From UBA1573 sp034005165 (GTDB lineage: Bacteria > Pseudomonadota > Alphaproteobacteria > Micavibrionales > Micavibrionaceae), in the NCBI GenBank assembly GCA_034005165.1, contig JAVEVE010000003.1:212455-276454 (forward strand): a stretch of 64,000 nucleotides of DNA, read 5' to 3'. The notes under the pieces were generated by a model. The model was not told where the DNA came from, searched no databases, and saw nothing but the letters and a program-made list of their open reading frames with translations. Made by a program: the position numbers and the translations under genes. Within the stretch, counting starts at the first letter, position 1, and each line of letters opens with the position of its first letter. This document shows, one piece after another, positions 24,400-35,800 of this stretch.

Positions 24400-25830
24400 C
24401 TATTTTTCGTTCATAGAATTTTGAACAGTTTTCAAAAATGGCTTCATCAAATATTCCATGACAGTTTTATGACCTGTCACAATATCAACTGTTGCAATCA
24501 TCCCCGGGATAATCGGTAGAGATTTTCCTTCGCGATATAAAGAGTTTTCTTCAGTTCGGACTAGAACACGATAGAAACTTTCATCTTTATCATTCTTGAT
24601 TGTATCAGGAGAGATATCAACAACCTCTCCCTTTAATCCTCCATAAATTGTAAAATCATATGCAGTAATCTTGACCATAGCGGGCATTTCCGGGCGCAGG
24701 CGAGCAATATCAGAGGGCCGGATTTTAACCTCAACCAGCAAATTATCATCCACAGGGACAATCTCTGCAATCGGGTCTCCCGGGCGCACAACACCGCCAA
24801 CTGTATTTACCTTGAAATCCTTGATTGTCCCATTCACAGGGGAACGAACTTCTGTACGATCCTTCTTGTCTTCCAACGCTCCGAGAGACTGTTTAATCGT
24901 ATTCATTTCAATCATCTTGGATGCCAACTCGGCCTGGGATTCAGCGACAGAGCTTTTTTTCATTTCCGCAATCCGAGCCTCTGCCTCTGCCATAGCTGAT
25001 TCAGCACGAGGAATAGACTGCCGAACACCATCGAGTTCAGTTTGCTTTTCTTTAATACCACGTTGCAGCTGAACCAACTCGATCTTAGGGGCTGAACCCT
25101 TCGCAATGAGAGGTTCAATCATATTCTTTTCCTGAATAGATAAATTGATAACAGCTGCTAGATTTGATGCCCGCGTTTTCAACTCTGCAATTTCCTGCCT
25201 GCGTTGCGACAATTGCTGATCAAGAACATTCAATTGCTCTCTCAACTTATCCCGGTTAGCACGAAAAGCATTCAGTTCTTCTGTAACACTTTGAGGTGCC
25301 TTCTTCATAACATCATCAGAAAACTCGATACTTTCTTTTCCGTCAACTTCAGCCTGCAACCGAGTGATAGAGGCCAACAAACCAAGATAGCGCGCTTCAT
25401 TCGATCCTAGGTCTGATAATGCCCCGACATCTTTAAGACGCATAATCACTTCATCTTTCTTGACACGATCACCCTCCTTATAAAGGAACGCTTCAACAAT
25501 CCCCCCTTCAAGGTTCTGGATGATCTGCACCTCTCCTGCTGGAATAACCTGACCTTCACCACGCGCTGTCTCATCAATATCAGCAAAGGTTGCCCAAACT
25601 ACAAACGAGAAGAAAAAGAAGAATGTCAGAACAAGAATCAAATGCTTATGAAGAGGGATATCTTCATCTGCCATGAAATAACGATCCGCATAAGCAGCAA
25701 TTCTGTCTGCATTCTGCTTAGTCCAATTCGCTTGGATTGCATTCCATCCTTCATTGGAATTCATATTCAGCTCTTGGGGTTCTTTCTTCATTTGCTTTCT
25801 AGGCATATTTTTTGGAGGTACGTCTGTCAT
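24400..25830 (-). CDS. Type I secretion membrane fusion protein (HlyD/LapC family)
   Basis: Periplasmic adaptor linking the ABC exporter to a TolC-like channel. The 476-residue protein has a cytoplasmic N-terminus, one transmembrane helix (about residues 62-82), a lipoyl-like half GEGQVIPAGEVQIIQNLEGG, a long alpha-helical hairpin (about 150-310) and the second lipoyl half and beta barrel (VRSPVNGTIKDFKVNTVGG). The sequence ends with GMIATVDIVTGHKTVMEYL, diagnostic of HlyD adaptors of type I systems. It lies 12 bp downstream of the ABC exporter gene. Confidence 0.93.
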   Translation of the reverse strand: MTDVPPKNMPRKQMKKEPQELNMNSNEGWNAIQANWTKQNADRIAAYADRYFMADEDIPLHKHLILVLTFFFFFSFVVWATFADIDETARGEGQVIPAGEVQIIQNLEGGIVEAFLYKEGDRVKKDEVIMRLKDVGALSDLGSNEARYLGLLASITRLQAEVDGKESIEFSDDVMKKAPQSVTEELNAFRANRDKLREQLNVLDQQLSQRRQEIAELKTRASNLAAVINLSIQEKNMIEPLIAKGSAPKIELVQLQRGIKEKQTELDGVRQSIPRAESAMAEAEARIAEMKKSSVAESQAELASKMIEMNTIKQSLGALEDKKDRTEVRSPVNGTIKDFKVNTVGGVVRPGDPIAEIVPVDDNLLVEVKIRPSDIARLRPEMPAMVKITAYDFTIYGGLKGEVVDISPDTIKNDKDESFYRVLVRTEENSLYREGKSLPIIPGMIATVDIVTGHKTVMEYLMKPFLKTVQNSMNEK

Positions 25831-25842
25831 CTCTCATCCTCC

Positions 25843-28212
25843 CTAACCACGCGGCGGCGGCTGTTGTGGCGTAGTGCGTCCGCCATTAAATTCACGCGCC
25901 TGCAATCTACGGATAATTTCATCCCTCGGACCAAAGGCAATAACCTGACCACGATCCATCAAAATCAGCTTATCAACCAAATCCAGCATTGCACCTTTGT
26001 GCGTAATCAGAATAGTTGTTTTTCCGCGCGACATAACTTTCAAGCGCTCTCTGAGCTTCATTTCAGAAGTAGGATCCATAGAAGCCGTCGGCTCGTCCAT
26101 CAGCAGGACAGGAGGATCATAAAGGAGAGCACGCGCAATCGCAACGGCCTGACGCTGCCCACCTGACAGAGCTTCTCCACGCTCACCAACTTGCGTATCC
26201 AGCCCTTTTTCCGAATCCTGCAAAAACTCCATCACCCCCGCCAATTCAGCAGAACGAACAACAGCACGGTCAGGAGCCGTCTCATGACCCATCGTAATAT
26301 TCTCACGTACAGATCCATAAAATAAGTTCGGGCTTTGTTGCACGGCCCCGACAGAGCGACGCAAATCACCAGGATCAATCTGGCGAACATCTGTGCCATC
26401 AAGCAGAATGGCTCCATTCGTCGGTTGATATAGGTTCACCAAAAGACGTGCCAATGTCGTCTTACCAGACCCGACAGCCCCGATAATCCCGATATGCTCA
26501 CCCGGATTGATCGTCAGGTTCAGTCCTCGCACGGCAGGGTGTGATTGACCGGGATATTTAAATTCAACATCACGAAATTCGACCTTACCTTCGATGCGCG
26601 GCATGGAAATGAAATGCTTTCCTGCCGGACGCTCGACAGGACGGCGCATCAAATCTTCCAGTTGTCGTAACGCTTCAACACTCTGGTTAAACCGGGTCAT
26701 CAATCCTGCTACTTGGGACAAAGGCCCTAAGGCCCTCCCGACCAACAGAACTGCCCCTACCAATGCTCCTTGTGTAAGTTTGGCATCGGAGATCAGATAA
26801 ACTCCCGCAATAACCATACAGATCACAGTAAATTGTTGGATAAACAAAGAAAAATTGAGAGCTAAGGCAGCAACACGCTTGGATTGGACTGCTGTCTTGG
26901 AACCTTTTTCTGTAAGCTCCTCCCAGCGACGCTGAACGTGACCTTCTGCAGCCTGAGTCTTGATTGTTTCAAGACCGGTAATAGTCTCGAACAACAACGC
27001 ATTTTTTAGGGCGCTCTCGTGCATGGATTGTCTGATAATTTTCTGCATGGGTTTTTGCAATATCCATCCGCATCCCACCACAATGGGGATAGCAACCAAC
27101 GGAATAATCGCCAAAGGTCCTGCAATCACAGCTATAATAATAATAAAGAACAACGAAAATGGCAGATCAATCAATGCCGCCATTGTTGCAGAGGTAAAGA
27201 AGTCCCGTATTGTTTCAAATTCGCGCATATTACTCGCGAGAACACCTGCGCTTGACGGACGTGCTGTCAAGGTCATCCCGAGAACCTGTTCGAATAATTT
27301 GGCAGAAATTTTAACGTCCGCCTTGCGCCCTGCCACATCCAGAAAATGCGAACGCATATTCTTCATCAGAAAATCGAAAACGTAAACGATTAAAGCCCCG
27401 AGAGACAAAACCCATAACGTTTCATAGGCAGAGTTCGGAATCACGCGATCATAAACATTCATAATGTAAAGCGTGCTGGCCAATGCAAAACAGTTAACCA
27501 TAACCGTTCCCAAAATGACTTCCTTATAAATCGGCATATGTTCCTTGAGCGTACCCCAGAACCAATCTCGTGCCGTATCAATGTCGGCAGGCCCCGCACG
27601 ATCATCAACACGGGCAACAGGTCGCACAAAAAATGCATAATTAGTATGGATCTTGGAAAGCTCGGAAAGCTTGATGATTTTACGCTCGTCAGGCGTTTCT
27701 GGGAATTGCAGAACCAGCCGCGTTTCAGGATGTATTTCTGCGTTCTTGCCATCAATTTTTTTAGGAGGATGATCCTTATGATACCGCACTTCCCACAAGA
27801 TACAGGCTTGTTTGTGTTCAAGGACCAGAATACATGGCAAGTTTGGTGCAATTGCCAGAGCTTCCAAAGATCTCTCTGTCAAACGAGCCGTCATATCAGC
27901 TCTCTGGGCAGCGCGCTCGAATAAACTGGGTGTAATTCCTGTCGGGGGAATAGGGAGACCTGCTGTCAGAGCGTTCTCGCTGGTCCGGCGACCATAATGT
28001 CCGGCGACTATGCGTAGACATTCGATCAACGGAGAATGAACAGCATATCTATCAGCTTCTAGAGGCCAGATATCAGACGGTTCAATTACTTCTGGTGTAA
28101 TCGCTGTATCAGAAGAGGCATCAGTCGAAGAAGATGGGGAATGAGAAGTCTCGGGTGTTTGGTCAGAACCGGTCATAGGTAGCCATTTCCACAGTGAAGC
28201 CCCCTCTGGCAA
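25843..28212 (-). CDS. Type I secretion ABC transporter (LapB/HlyB type)
   Basis: Inner-membrane permease-ATPase that drives export of a large adhesin. The 789-residue protein has a long N-terminal region with a degenerate C39 peptidase-like domain (about 60-190, no catalytic Cys in the expected place), six transmembrane helices (about 235-510) and a nucleotide-binding domain. Walker A is GAVGSGKTTLARLL, the signature is LSGGQRQAVAIARAL, and Walker B is VLLMDEPTASMD with the H-loop ITHKG. This architecture is that of LapB/LssB exporters for repeat-rich adhesins. It sits between tolC-like and hlyD-like genes. Confidence 0.93.
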   Translation of the reverse strand: MPEGASLWKWLPMTGSDQTPETSHSPSSSTDASSDTAITPEVIEPSDIWPLEADRYAVHSPLIECLRIVAGHYGRRTSENALTAGLPIPPTGITPSLFERAAQRADMTARLTERSLEALAIAPNLPCILVLEHKQACILWEVRYHKDHPPKKIDGKNAEIHPETRLVLQFPETPDERKIIKLSELSKIHTNYAFFVRPVARVDDRAGPADIDTARDWFWGTLKEHMPIYKEVILGTVMVNCFALASTLYIMNVYDRVIPNSAYETLWVLSLGALIVYVFDFLMKNMRSHFLDVAGRKADVKISAKLFEQVLGMTLTARPSSAGVLASNMREFETIRDFFTSATMAALIDLPFSLFFIIIIAVIAGPLAIIPLVAIPIVVGCGWILQKPMQKIIRQSMHESALKNALLFETITGLETIKTQAAEGHVQRRWEELTEKGSKTAVQSKRVAALALNFSLFIQQFTVICMVIAGVYLISDAKLTQGALVGAVLLVGRALGPLSQVAGLMTRFNQSVEALRQLEDLMRRPVERPAGKHFISMPRIEGKVEFRDVEFKYPGQSHPAVRGLNLTINPGEHIGIIGAVGSGKTTLARLLVNLYQPTNGAILLDGTDVRQIDPGDLRRSVGAVQQSPNLFYGSVRENITMGHETAPDRAVVRSAELAGVMEFLQDSEKGLDTQVGERGEALSGGQRQAVAIARALLYDPPVLLMDEPTASMDPTSEMKLRERLKVMSRGKTTILITHKGAMLDLVDKLILMDRGQVIAFGPRDEIIRRLQAREFNGGRTTPQQPPPRG

Positions 28213-28284
28213 GAGGGGGAGTTTTCAAATTTAGCCGTCAAGCGTACAAGCATTCCGGAGATGCAGGCCACGCCAATCGGGGAA

Positions 28285-29829
28285 TTATCCGCGACTTGTA
28301 TCAGCCGGATTAACTTCCTTAGGGTATGGAACCCCCATTGTCGGCAACAAGACACCGCGTAGAGCAAGCAAACGATAAACGGCAAACATTTCAAGATATC
28401 CATTGTTGATTGCGTTGCTGCGAGAAACAAACCATTCATTCTGGGAGTCAAGAACATCAAGTAATGTACGACGATCAAGATTGAACTGGTCTTTATAAGC
28501 CTGGACAACCATCGCGTTAGCTTCAGCTTGAAGAGTAAATGCCTCAGCACGTTCTCCGGCAGCCATCATGTTTGCCCATGTCTGGCGAACATCCGATTCA
28601 ACAGAACGTGCGGCAGCATTACGATCGGTTTTTGATTGCGCATGACGATAGACATGCTCACGAATACGTGCCTCATCACCACCGCCACGATACAAATTCC
28701 AGTTTGCAATCAACAATGCAGAGGCTTCTTGTGTACGACCCTCAACACCATCAAGGTTATCCCCGATAGATGCGCCTGCCTGGAAATCCACCTGAGGATA
28801 CAATGTAGATTTTGATTGCTCCCATTCAGCTTCGGCTACATTCACGTCAGCCTCTTTGATATCCAAAGTCGGGCTGTGTGTCAGAACTTGTTTCACTTCA
28901 TCATCAATATTGCCTTCGAGCATATTGCTTGGAGCAATAGGGCGGGTCAGATCAGGCTGTGGCAAATCACCGACCAAAGAGCGGTAAGTTGCTTCGGCAT
29001 TACGCAAAGACTGGCGCACAGCGGATTCTTGTGCAACAGCAGCGGCAACACGGGCCTTAGTCTGCTCGACATCTGCCTGCGTAGAGCGACCAGCTCCTGT
29101 GCTGTCTTCAATTTGTCCCATAATAGAGCGATGCTGGTTCAGATTCTCAACAGCAATTGCCAACAATTCACGTTGACGCAACACATCAAGGTATGACTCG
29201 ACAATATCCAGACCCAAAAACTCCGCGGTTTCACGAACGCGATGAGAAGCAGAACGGACACGATGACGTTGGCGCTCATTCTCATAGTGTGTGTTCATAC
29301 CATCAAACAGCATCTGGGTTAATGTCAAAGATGCTTGGGAACGCCACAAATCGGAGTGACCTTCAATAGATCCATCCGGATCAGAATAAATGCTCTGGTA
29401 TCCTGTATCAGCTCTTAGATCTACAGAAGGCAAATAAAGGGCTTTTGCCTGTTCAAGCTCTTCATCTGTGGCACGGCGATTATTTTGAACTGTTTCAGTT
29501 TGAGGGTTAGTCAAAACACCAACTCCAACAGCATCACGCAAAGTAATAATACGGTCAACAGCACGAGGGTTATATGATCCAACCTGAGTTGCTTTAGCAA
29601 CAGCTGTAGTTTCAGGACTTGTGCTTGAAAGAACAGGTGTTGGAGGTTGTTTTGCTTCCATTACCGAAGCAGACATATCGGCTTCAGGTACAGGTAATGC
29701 CTCTGCATTAGTCTTCATTTGGTTTTCCATAGCTTGCGAGGAATCCTGCGCAGATGCAGAACCTGCAAATCCGTTGATACCCAACGCACATGCACAAACC
29801 ATCAGAAGGTTACGATATGAAAAACTCAT
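28285..29829 (-). CDS. TolC-family outer membrane efflux protein
   Basis: Outer-membrane channel of the type I secretion system. The product (514 residues) has a signal peptide (cleavage after ASA) and the paired helix-strand repeats of TolC: the motif LRDAVGVGVLTNPQTETVQN starts repeat one and VKQVLTHSPTLDIKEADVNV repeat two. The last part has LDVLDSQNEWFVSRSNAING, characteristic of type I TolC proteins. The start at ATG 29829 is preferred to 29844 because GAGGAG lies 7 nt upstream. It is between the adhesin gene and the ABC exporter gene, so secretion system and substrate are cotranscribed or at least colocalised. Confidence 0.93.
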   Translation of the reverse strand: MSFSYRNLLMVCACALGINGFAGSASAQDSSQAMENQMKTNAEALPVPEADMSASVMEAKQPPTPVLSSTSPETTAVAKATQVGSYNPRAVDRIITLRDAVGVGVLTNPQTETVQNNRRATDEELEQAKALYLPSVDLRADTGYQSIYSDPDGSIEGHSDLWRSQASLTLTQMLFDGMNTHYENERQRHRVRSASHRVRETAEFLGLDIVESYLDVLRQRELLAIAVENLNQHRSIMGQIEDSTGAGRSTQADVEQTKARVAAAVAQESAVRQSLRNAEATYRSLVGDLPQPDLTRPIAPSNMLEGNIDDEVKQVLTHSPTLDIKEADVNVAEAEWEQSKSTLYPQVDFQAGASIGDNLDGVEGRTQEASALLIANWNLYRGGGDEARIREHVYRHAQSKTDRNAAARSVESDVRQTWANMMAAGERAEAFTLQAEANAMVVQAYKDQFNLDRRTLLDVLDSQNEWFVSRSNAINNGYLEMFAVYRLLALRGVLLPTMGVPYPKEVNPADTSRG

Positions 29830-29970
29830 GAATTTTCTCCTCATTTACCCGAGAATGAACATCCCGAGGCCAAAACTAGATAGTATTTATGATCTTTTTT
29901 GCATCGAAATGCAAGAGAGAGAGTGCCAAAACGGGGCGAAGAAATACGCCCCGCTCAGCTAATTATGACA

Positions 29971-32667
29971 TCAAACGGTACCAAAACCGCTCTGGTTTTG
30001 TTCATGTCCAGTCAATCGGACAATCTCATCAACCTGAACATTGGTTACACCTTGAAGAACTACAACATCCTGAGCCGTAGCACCAGAACCCGTTCCATCA
30101 GCATCCACACTGATGATAGTATTGCCGTTCTCTGTTCTCGCAAAGACAAAGTCATGGATTGCAACACTTGTGCCATCCTGCACTTCAATCAGACTACCCA
30201 GATCCAGAATATCCCCTTCCTCTTTATTAAAGTCGGAGATAACGATTGGCTCATTATGGGATGCGCTGCTTTCTTCCGTAGTCGTAGAAGAAGTGTAACT
30301 ATAACTGCTTGATGACGAACTGGAAGACGAAGAGGATGAGCTAGTCGTCTCGCCATTCACAATAGTGGTGCTTGTGCTGGTCGAGCTGACATCAACATTA
30401 TTCGTGATATTGATCACTGTCGTTGATCCGCTAGGGCAATCACAATTGCAATGACCATCATACAAGGTAACCGTTAGAGTGTCCGCATTGTAAGCCAGAT
30501 TATTACCGGTTGTGCATTCTTCACCAGAGAGGTTTTTCTCTTGTGAAACAGCAGTAACCAGGAGATCAAACTGACCTTCATACCCTTGCGGAGCAATGAT
30601 TTGCAAATCATGAAGCTGATCTTCCGTCAAGACCCAACGACCCACAACAGCATCATAAACACCGTGGTTGAGCGCAAATCCATCAGGCAACCCCTCAATA
30701 CGGATTTCCTTGATAACTTCGGAACCGTCAGTATCCTTGAGAGATACGTCAACTTGCAACATAACCGCGGTTGCATCAACAGCAAAGACATCATGCAGAT
30801 CAAGGTTAGGCTTATCGGCCACTGCATCCACAATGATATTCATTGATCCGTAAGAGACAGAGGTCTGTTTGCTGTCCGGATCATACAGACTAGATGTTAC
30901 AACAAGATTATTTAGGTCGACATCACTATCTTGCGGCGGATAGACAACCGGACCACCGCTATATGATTGTCCTGCTGCCAGAGTAATAGACCACACACCG
31001 GTTGCAGCGTTATATGTTCCGCCGCTCACGTTGGTATCAACAACCCATCCTGCCGTAAATCCGGAGATACTTAACGTAATCACGTCATTTCCATTGCCGC
31101 CATTAGCAGATGTCGAAACCTGCAATTGAGCGTGGCCATCTTCATAAACACATGTATCACATGTATCTAAGCACGGCGGCTCTGGGGGCAGATAACGTGG
31201 GGCAACATCAATCACCAGATTAGCTGTCGCTGTATCCTGATCAGTATCACGCAGTGTATAAGTAAATACTTCCTGACCACCTGTGTCGCCAGGTTTTACA
31301 GTATAGGTATATTCGCCACTGGAATTGATAACCAACGTGCCATGAGCTGCATTGATCGTCAGCGCGCCATTAACAGGAACAGTGTACGTTGTGCTACCGT
31401 ACTTAACGAAAGCCACACCCTTATCTGTGTAATCAGATCCGATATCATCGTTCAGATCAACGTCACCCGATACTGATCCTGTGTTTGCAGGAACAGATGC
31501 ATGATCGTCAACAGCGATAGGTCCGTCATCGTCAATTCCGATTTTGATCGTTGCATTAACACTATCCCCATCCGCATCGGTCGCCGTAACACCAAAGGTG
31601 ATATAAAGCGTCTCGTCATGGTTGGTAGCAATGCTATGGTCGAGATTGTCCAACAAGGTGAACTTGTATGTCCCATCAGTATTCACTTGCAATGTGAAAA
31701 CATTTGTCGATCCCGCTTTACCATAGTAAGTATTACCAACAAGCGTAATCACGACTGGAACACCACTCGACGACAGAACGCCTCCTTGTGCATTACCGGA
31801 AACAACAACTTCTGATACAGAGCGCGGAGTAACCGAACCGGGCCCGTCACCATGGTAATCAGGATTAACGCTTCCATTAACAACAATTGGGCCAAGGTCA
31901 GTTTCATCAATCAGTTTCACGCTGTTTTCAACAGTCGGGCACTGATCAACATCATCCACAGTCACTGTCAGGGTCGCCGTCGCAGGATCTCCATCCTGAT
32001 CAACAATCTTGTAAGTGAACTGGTCAGAACCAACGCTTGATCCTGTATAAGTATAAGACCCGTCTGCCTTGATCGTCAGAGCGCCATGCGCTCCGGCAAC
32101 AGTCACAGAACCAGATGTCGGAACAGTATATGTCGTCCCGCCAAAGCTGATCTCTTTCACCACATAACCTGGAGTATCCTCACCAACATCATCGTTCGCA
32201 GTCACATTACCAGAGACCGAACCAGGAGCTTCAGACAAAGTCGCAACATCATTCACAGCCACAGGCGCATCATCATGAACCTTCACTGTGATCGAGCCGT
32301 TCGCCGTATCCCCATCAGCATCCGTCGCAACAAACCCGAAGTTAAGTGTAATCACATCATCAGGATTGGTCGCATCAGCATGATCCAACTGACCAAACTG
32401 TTTGTAGCTATAAGTACCGTCATCATTGATGGTCAATGTGAAGATTGTCGTAGCCCCAGCTTTACCGGTATAGGTATCGCCAACCAATGTCACCACAACA
32501 GCAACTCCGTTAGAAGTCAACGCGCCGCCTTTTTGTGAGCCGCCAGACGTAAAGCTGCCAGCAACAGGGTTCACTGTTCCAGGACCATCGCCCATATAAT
32601 CAACACTCAATGTGCCGCTCACTGTCTGTGATCCGTGATCATCCACATAAGTCTCGTCTACCTTGAT
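29971..32667 (-). CDS. Giant type I-secreted adhesin, C-terminal part (gene broken by the assembly gap)
   Basis: The frame from about 32646 down to the stop at 29971 is the C-terminal half of the adhesin whose start is at 36041. It contains the rest of the fourth and a fifth ~250-residue unit of the VCBS/cadherin-like type (VDDVDQCPTVENSVKLIDET starts unit five). A different Cys-rich domain (LDTCDTCVYEDG) and a long Ser run (about 11 Ser) follow. The last ~90 residues contain ISDFNKEEGDILDLGSLIEV, a C-terminal type I secretion signal of the VC_A0849 kind. Joining it to the 5' part with a single copy of the 127-bp repeat restores one open frame (see gap entry). Confidence 0.9.
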   Translation of the reverse strand: MKVDETYVDDHGSQTVSGTLSVDYMGDGPGTVNPVAGSFTSGGSQKGGALTSNGVAVVVTLVGDTYTGKAGATTIFTLTINDDGTYSYKQFGQLDHADATNPDDVITLNFGFVATDADGDTANGSITVKVHDDAPVAVNDVATLSEAPGSVSGNVTANDDVGEDTPGYVVKEISFGGTTYTVPTSGSVTVAGAHGALTIKADGSYTYTGSSVGSDQFTYKIVDQDGDPATATLTVTVDDVDQCPTVENSVKLIDETDLGPIVVNGSVNPDYHGDGPGSVTPRSVSEVVVSGNAQGGVLSSSGVPVVITLVGNTYYGKAGSTNVFTLQVNTDGTYKFTLLDNLDHSIATNHDETLYITFGVTATDADGDSVNATIKIGIDDDGPIAVDDHASVPANTGSVSGDVDLNDDIGSDYTDKGVAFVKYGSTTYTVPVNGALTINAAHGTLVINSSGEYTYTVKPGDTGGQEVFTYTLRDTDQDTATANLVIDVAPRYLPPEPPCLDTCDTCVYEDGHAQLQVSTSANGGNGNDVITLSISGFTAGWVVDTNVSGGTYNAATGVWSITLAAGQSYSGGPVVYPPQDSDVDLNNLVVTSSLYDPDSKQTSVSYGSMNIIVDAVADKPNLDLHDVFAVDATAVMLQVDVSLKDTDGSEVIKEIRIEGLPDGFALNHGVYDAVVGRWVLTEDQLHDLQIIAPQGYEGQFDLLVTAVSQEKNLSGEECTTGNNLAYNADTLTVTLYDGHCNCDCPSGSTTVINITNNVDVSSTSTSTTIVNGETTSSSSSSSSSSSSSYSYTSSTTTEESSASHNEPIVISDFNKEEGDILDLGSLIEVQDGTSVAIHDFVFARTENGNTIISVDADGTGSGATAQDVVVLQGVTNVQVDEIVRLTGHEQNQSGFGTV

Positions 32668-32804
32668 NNNNNNNNNNCGCCAGACGTAAAGCTGCCAGCA
32701 ACAGGGTTCACTGTTCCAGGACCATCGCCCATATAATCAACACTCAATGTGCCGCTCACTGTCTGTGATCCGTGATCATCCACATAAGTCTCGTCTACCT
32801 TGAT
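32541..32804. repeat. 127-bp perfect duplication flanking a 10-N assembly gap
   Basis: Bases 32541-32667 and 32678-32804 are identical over 127 bp; ten N at 32668-32677 separate them. 127 is a common maximal k-mer of short-read assemblers, and contigs ending at a repeat share exactly k bases. Removing one copy and the gap (137 bp) gives a 5934-bp frame divisible by 3, with no stop, joining both halves; as written the frame is broken. The duplication is therefore most likely an artefact of scaffolding, not biology. Confidence 0.93.
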
Positions 32805-35800
32805 AGTCGCATTCTCAACACATGGCTGATGATCAATGTCTTCTACAGTAAAGGAAACAGTTGCAGAAGATGGGTCTCCATCTTGGTCAAGAATTGTATA
32901 GGTAAAGCGATCTGTTCCGATAGTAGTATTGTATGACGTATATTTGTATGCACCATCAGAACCAATCACTAGAACACCGTAGGTCCCGTTGATTGTAACA
33001 GTACCCGTTTGTGGGATTACATGTACAGTGCCATTAAAGTCAACTTCAGACACAATATATCCTGGGGCATCCTCACCAATATAATCATTCGTCGTGACAT
33101 TTCCTATTACCGAGACATTCGGGTCAACAACAGTTACAACATCATTCACTGCTATAGGCGCATCATCATGGACATTGATCTGAATAGTTCCTGTTGCCGT
33201 ATCTCCATCAGAATCAGTTGCAATCACTCCAAAATTCAAAGTAATCACATCGTCGGGATCGGTGGCATCAGCATGATCAAGTTGACCATATAGCTGAAAT
33301 TCATAGGTATTGTCAGGATTAAGGGTAAGCTCGAAGATCATCTCACCACCCGCAGTCCCTACATATTGATTGCCAACTTGTGTAACTACAACAGGCACAC
33401 CGTTAGAGGTCAAAGATCCACCCATAACAGAACCGGAAGCAGAGAAGCCTGGGGCTCCAGCCAGAGCAACTGTCCCGGGGCCATCAGCACCGAAATCGAC
33501 AACAATGGTTCCGTTAACAGTTTGAATACCTGACTCGTCAACCAGAGTCTCATCAACAACTTCAGGAACGATGTCAAGAGTTGGCTTGGTATCCAGGTCC
33601 CCAACCGTCAGGGTCAATTTTGCGGAAGCTGTATCTCCATCTTGATCCTGAATCGTATATACGAACGCATCGCTTCCAAGAGCTGCATTGAAGGAGGTGT
33701 AGCTATAAGAACCATCAGCACCAATCACCAAGACACCATAAGTTCCGTTTATAGAAACAGTGCCGATTTGAGGCACATTATAGCTTGTTCCATTGAATTC
33801 GACTTCACGAACAACATATCCCGGAGCATCTTGGCCGACAGAGTCATTCAATGTTACGTCACCCGTAATCGTCAAAGTATTATCAGGAACTGTTTGGGAA
33901 TCATCAGCCGCAACAGGAGCATCATCCAAAACATTAATGGTAATTGTTGTATCAGCAAAATCTCCATCGGAGTCCGTAGCCGTCACACCGAAGGTCAAAG
34001 AGATCGAGTCGTTCGGATTTGTTCCGTCTGCATGATCCAAAGGTTTGAACTGGGTAAAGACATATCCGCCTGTTGCAGAATCCATTGTCAAGGTGAAGAC
34101 AACTTCCCCACCGGCAGTTCCAACATACTGACCGCCTATAAGAGCAACAGAAACAGTAACACCGTTAGAGGTCAACGTTCCACCAGCTAATGAACCACCG
34201 GAGGAATGTGTTGTATTAAATCCGTAAGTACCAGGGCCATCCACACCAAAATCAGCAACCACAGTTCCTGACACACTATTGGATGTGGAAATATTACTTT
34301 CATCCAAAATAGATGTAGAAGACTGGATTGTAGGAGCAACATCCAAATCCGTAACTTCAATAGATAAGGTCGCTGTATCGGTATCCCCATCACAATCAGC
34401 CATAGCGTATGTGAAACGGTCTGTTCCCAGAGACGTATTAGCGGAAGTATAAGTGTATGTCCCGTTTGAATTGATAACAAGCGTACCATATGTACCAACT
34501 ACAGAGGTCGATCCACCTGCCGGAACAGCATAGCTGGTGCCATTGAATTCAACCGCAGTGACATGCCCGTTCCCATCTGTGCCGGCGTCATCATTCGCCA
34601 ATACATCGCCGGTAACAACCAGCGGATCAGATCCAACGCTTGCGGTATCATTTGCAGCAACCGGACCATCATCATGAACATCAATCGTAATGGTTGAGGT
34701 GACAGCATCACCATCAGAATCCGTAGCCGTCACACCGAAAGTCAGCGTCAAAACATCATCCGGATTTGTACTATCCGCATGGGTCAACGGACCATATTGG
34801 GTAAATGTGTATTCGCCTGTTGCCGAATCAATCACCAATGTGAAAACAACAGTTCCATTTGCAGTACCCGTATAGGTATCCCCTGTATGAGTAACCACAA
34901 CCGGAATCTGACAGGATAAAAGATCAGGACCGACAGATCCGCTATATGCAAAACTGTCATTGAATGTCAAGACACCCGGACCATCACGACCATAATCAAC
35001 AACGACAGTACCGGTCGCAGAGCCAAGATTGGTTTCATCAACAACAGCAGAAGATGCCAGAACATCGGGCTTGTCATCAATCGGTGTTGGTGGCACACTT
35101 GGGCCAACTTGACCAGAAACATAAGGGATGGTGGGAATAGTAGGAGAATTGTAGTTAAGTGCCGTCGGAGCAATCGGACCGATCGGATCTTCACCGCCGA
35201 ATGAAGCTCCATCAATAGAGCTGTTAAAGCCATAACCGCGACTAGAGGATGTAGGAGTCCCACCGGCATCACCGGCAGCTGGCTCGATATTTGCAAAATC
35301 ATTTCCTGCGGCAGGCTCAACTTGTGCAATTTTTTCTGCAGATGGGGCTGGCTCACCGGCAGCTGGCTCAATATCAGGTGCAGCTTCACGCAATTGGGTA
35401 ACCGGAGGAGCCTCCGCAACCACAGTTTCAGCAACAGTCGGAATTTCAACCAACTTACAGGATGCCAACAAAGCAGATCCATCAACGACAGCGCCGTCCG
35501 CCAAAGTCATCACCGGAGGCAGCTCTGTATTTGCTGCAGCAAAATAATTGTTAAGAATAAGAACCCCGCCATTCGGGAAAGACAAAATCAAATTCTGTCC
35601 CGCCTGTACAGCACTCACATTGCTAAGATCAAAGCCCATCTGGTACTCATGACCCGGCTCAATATTGGCTTCAATGACCTGCCCCGCATGAGGCTCGGAC
35701 AAAGCGATAATTCCGCTCTCTGTGCTTCCGAACTGGACAGGGCCGTGCTCTAATTGCCCTTGCAGCTCATCAGGGTAAATAATGGTATTATCGGACAATT

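Noticed and set aside
32541..32804. 127-bp repeats as a genuine direct repeat or recombination site
   Set aside because: Exact length, flanking N-run and restoration of the frame on collapse point to an assembly artefact.
33009..34190. Plus-strand ORFs antisense to the adhesin
   Set aside because: They recur at the same phase of each VCBS unit, as expected from repetitive coding sequence on the other strand.
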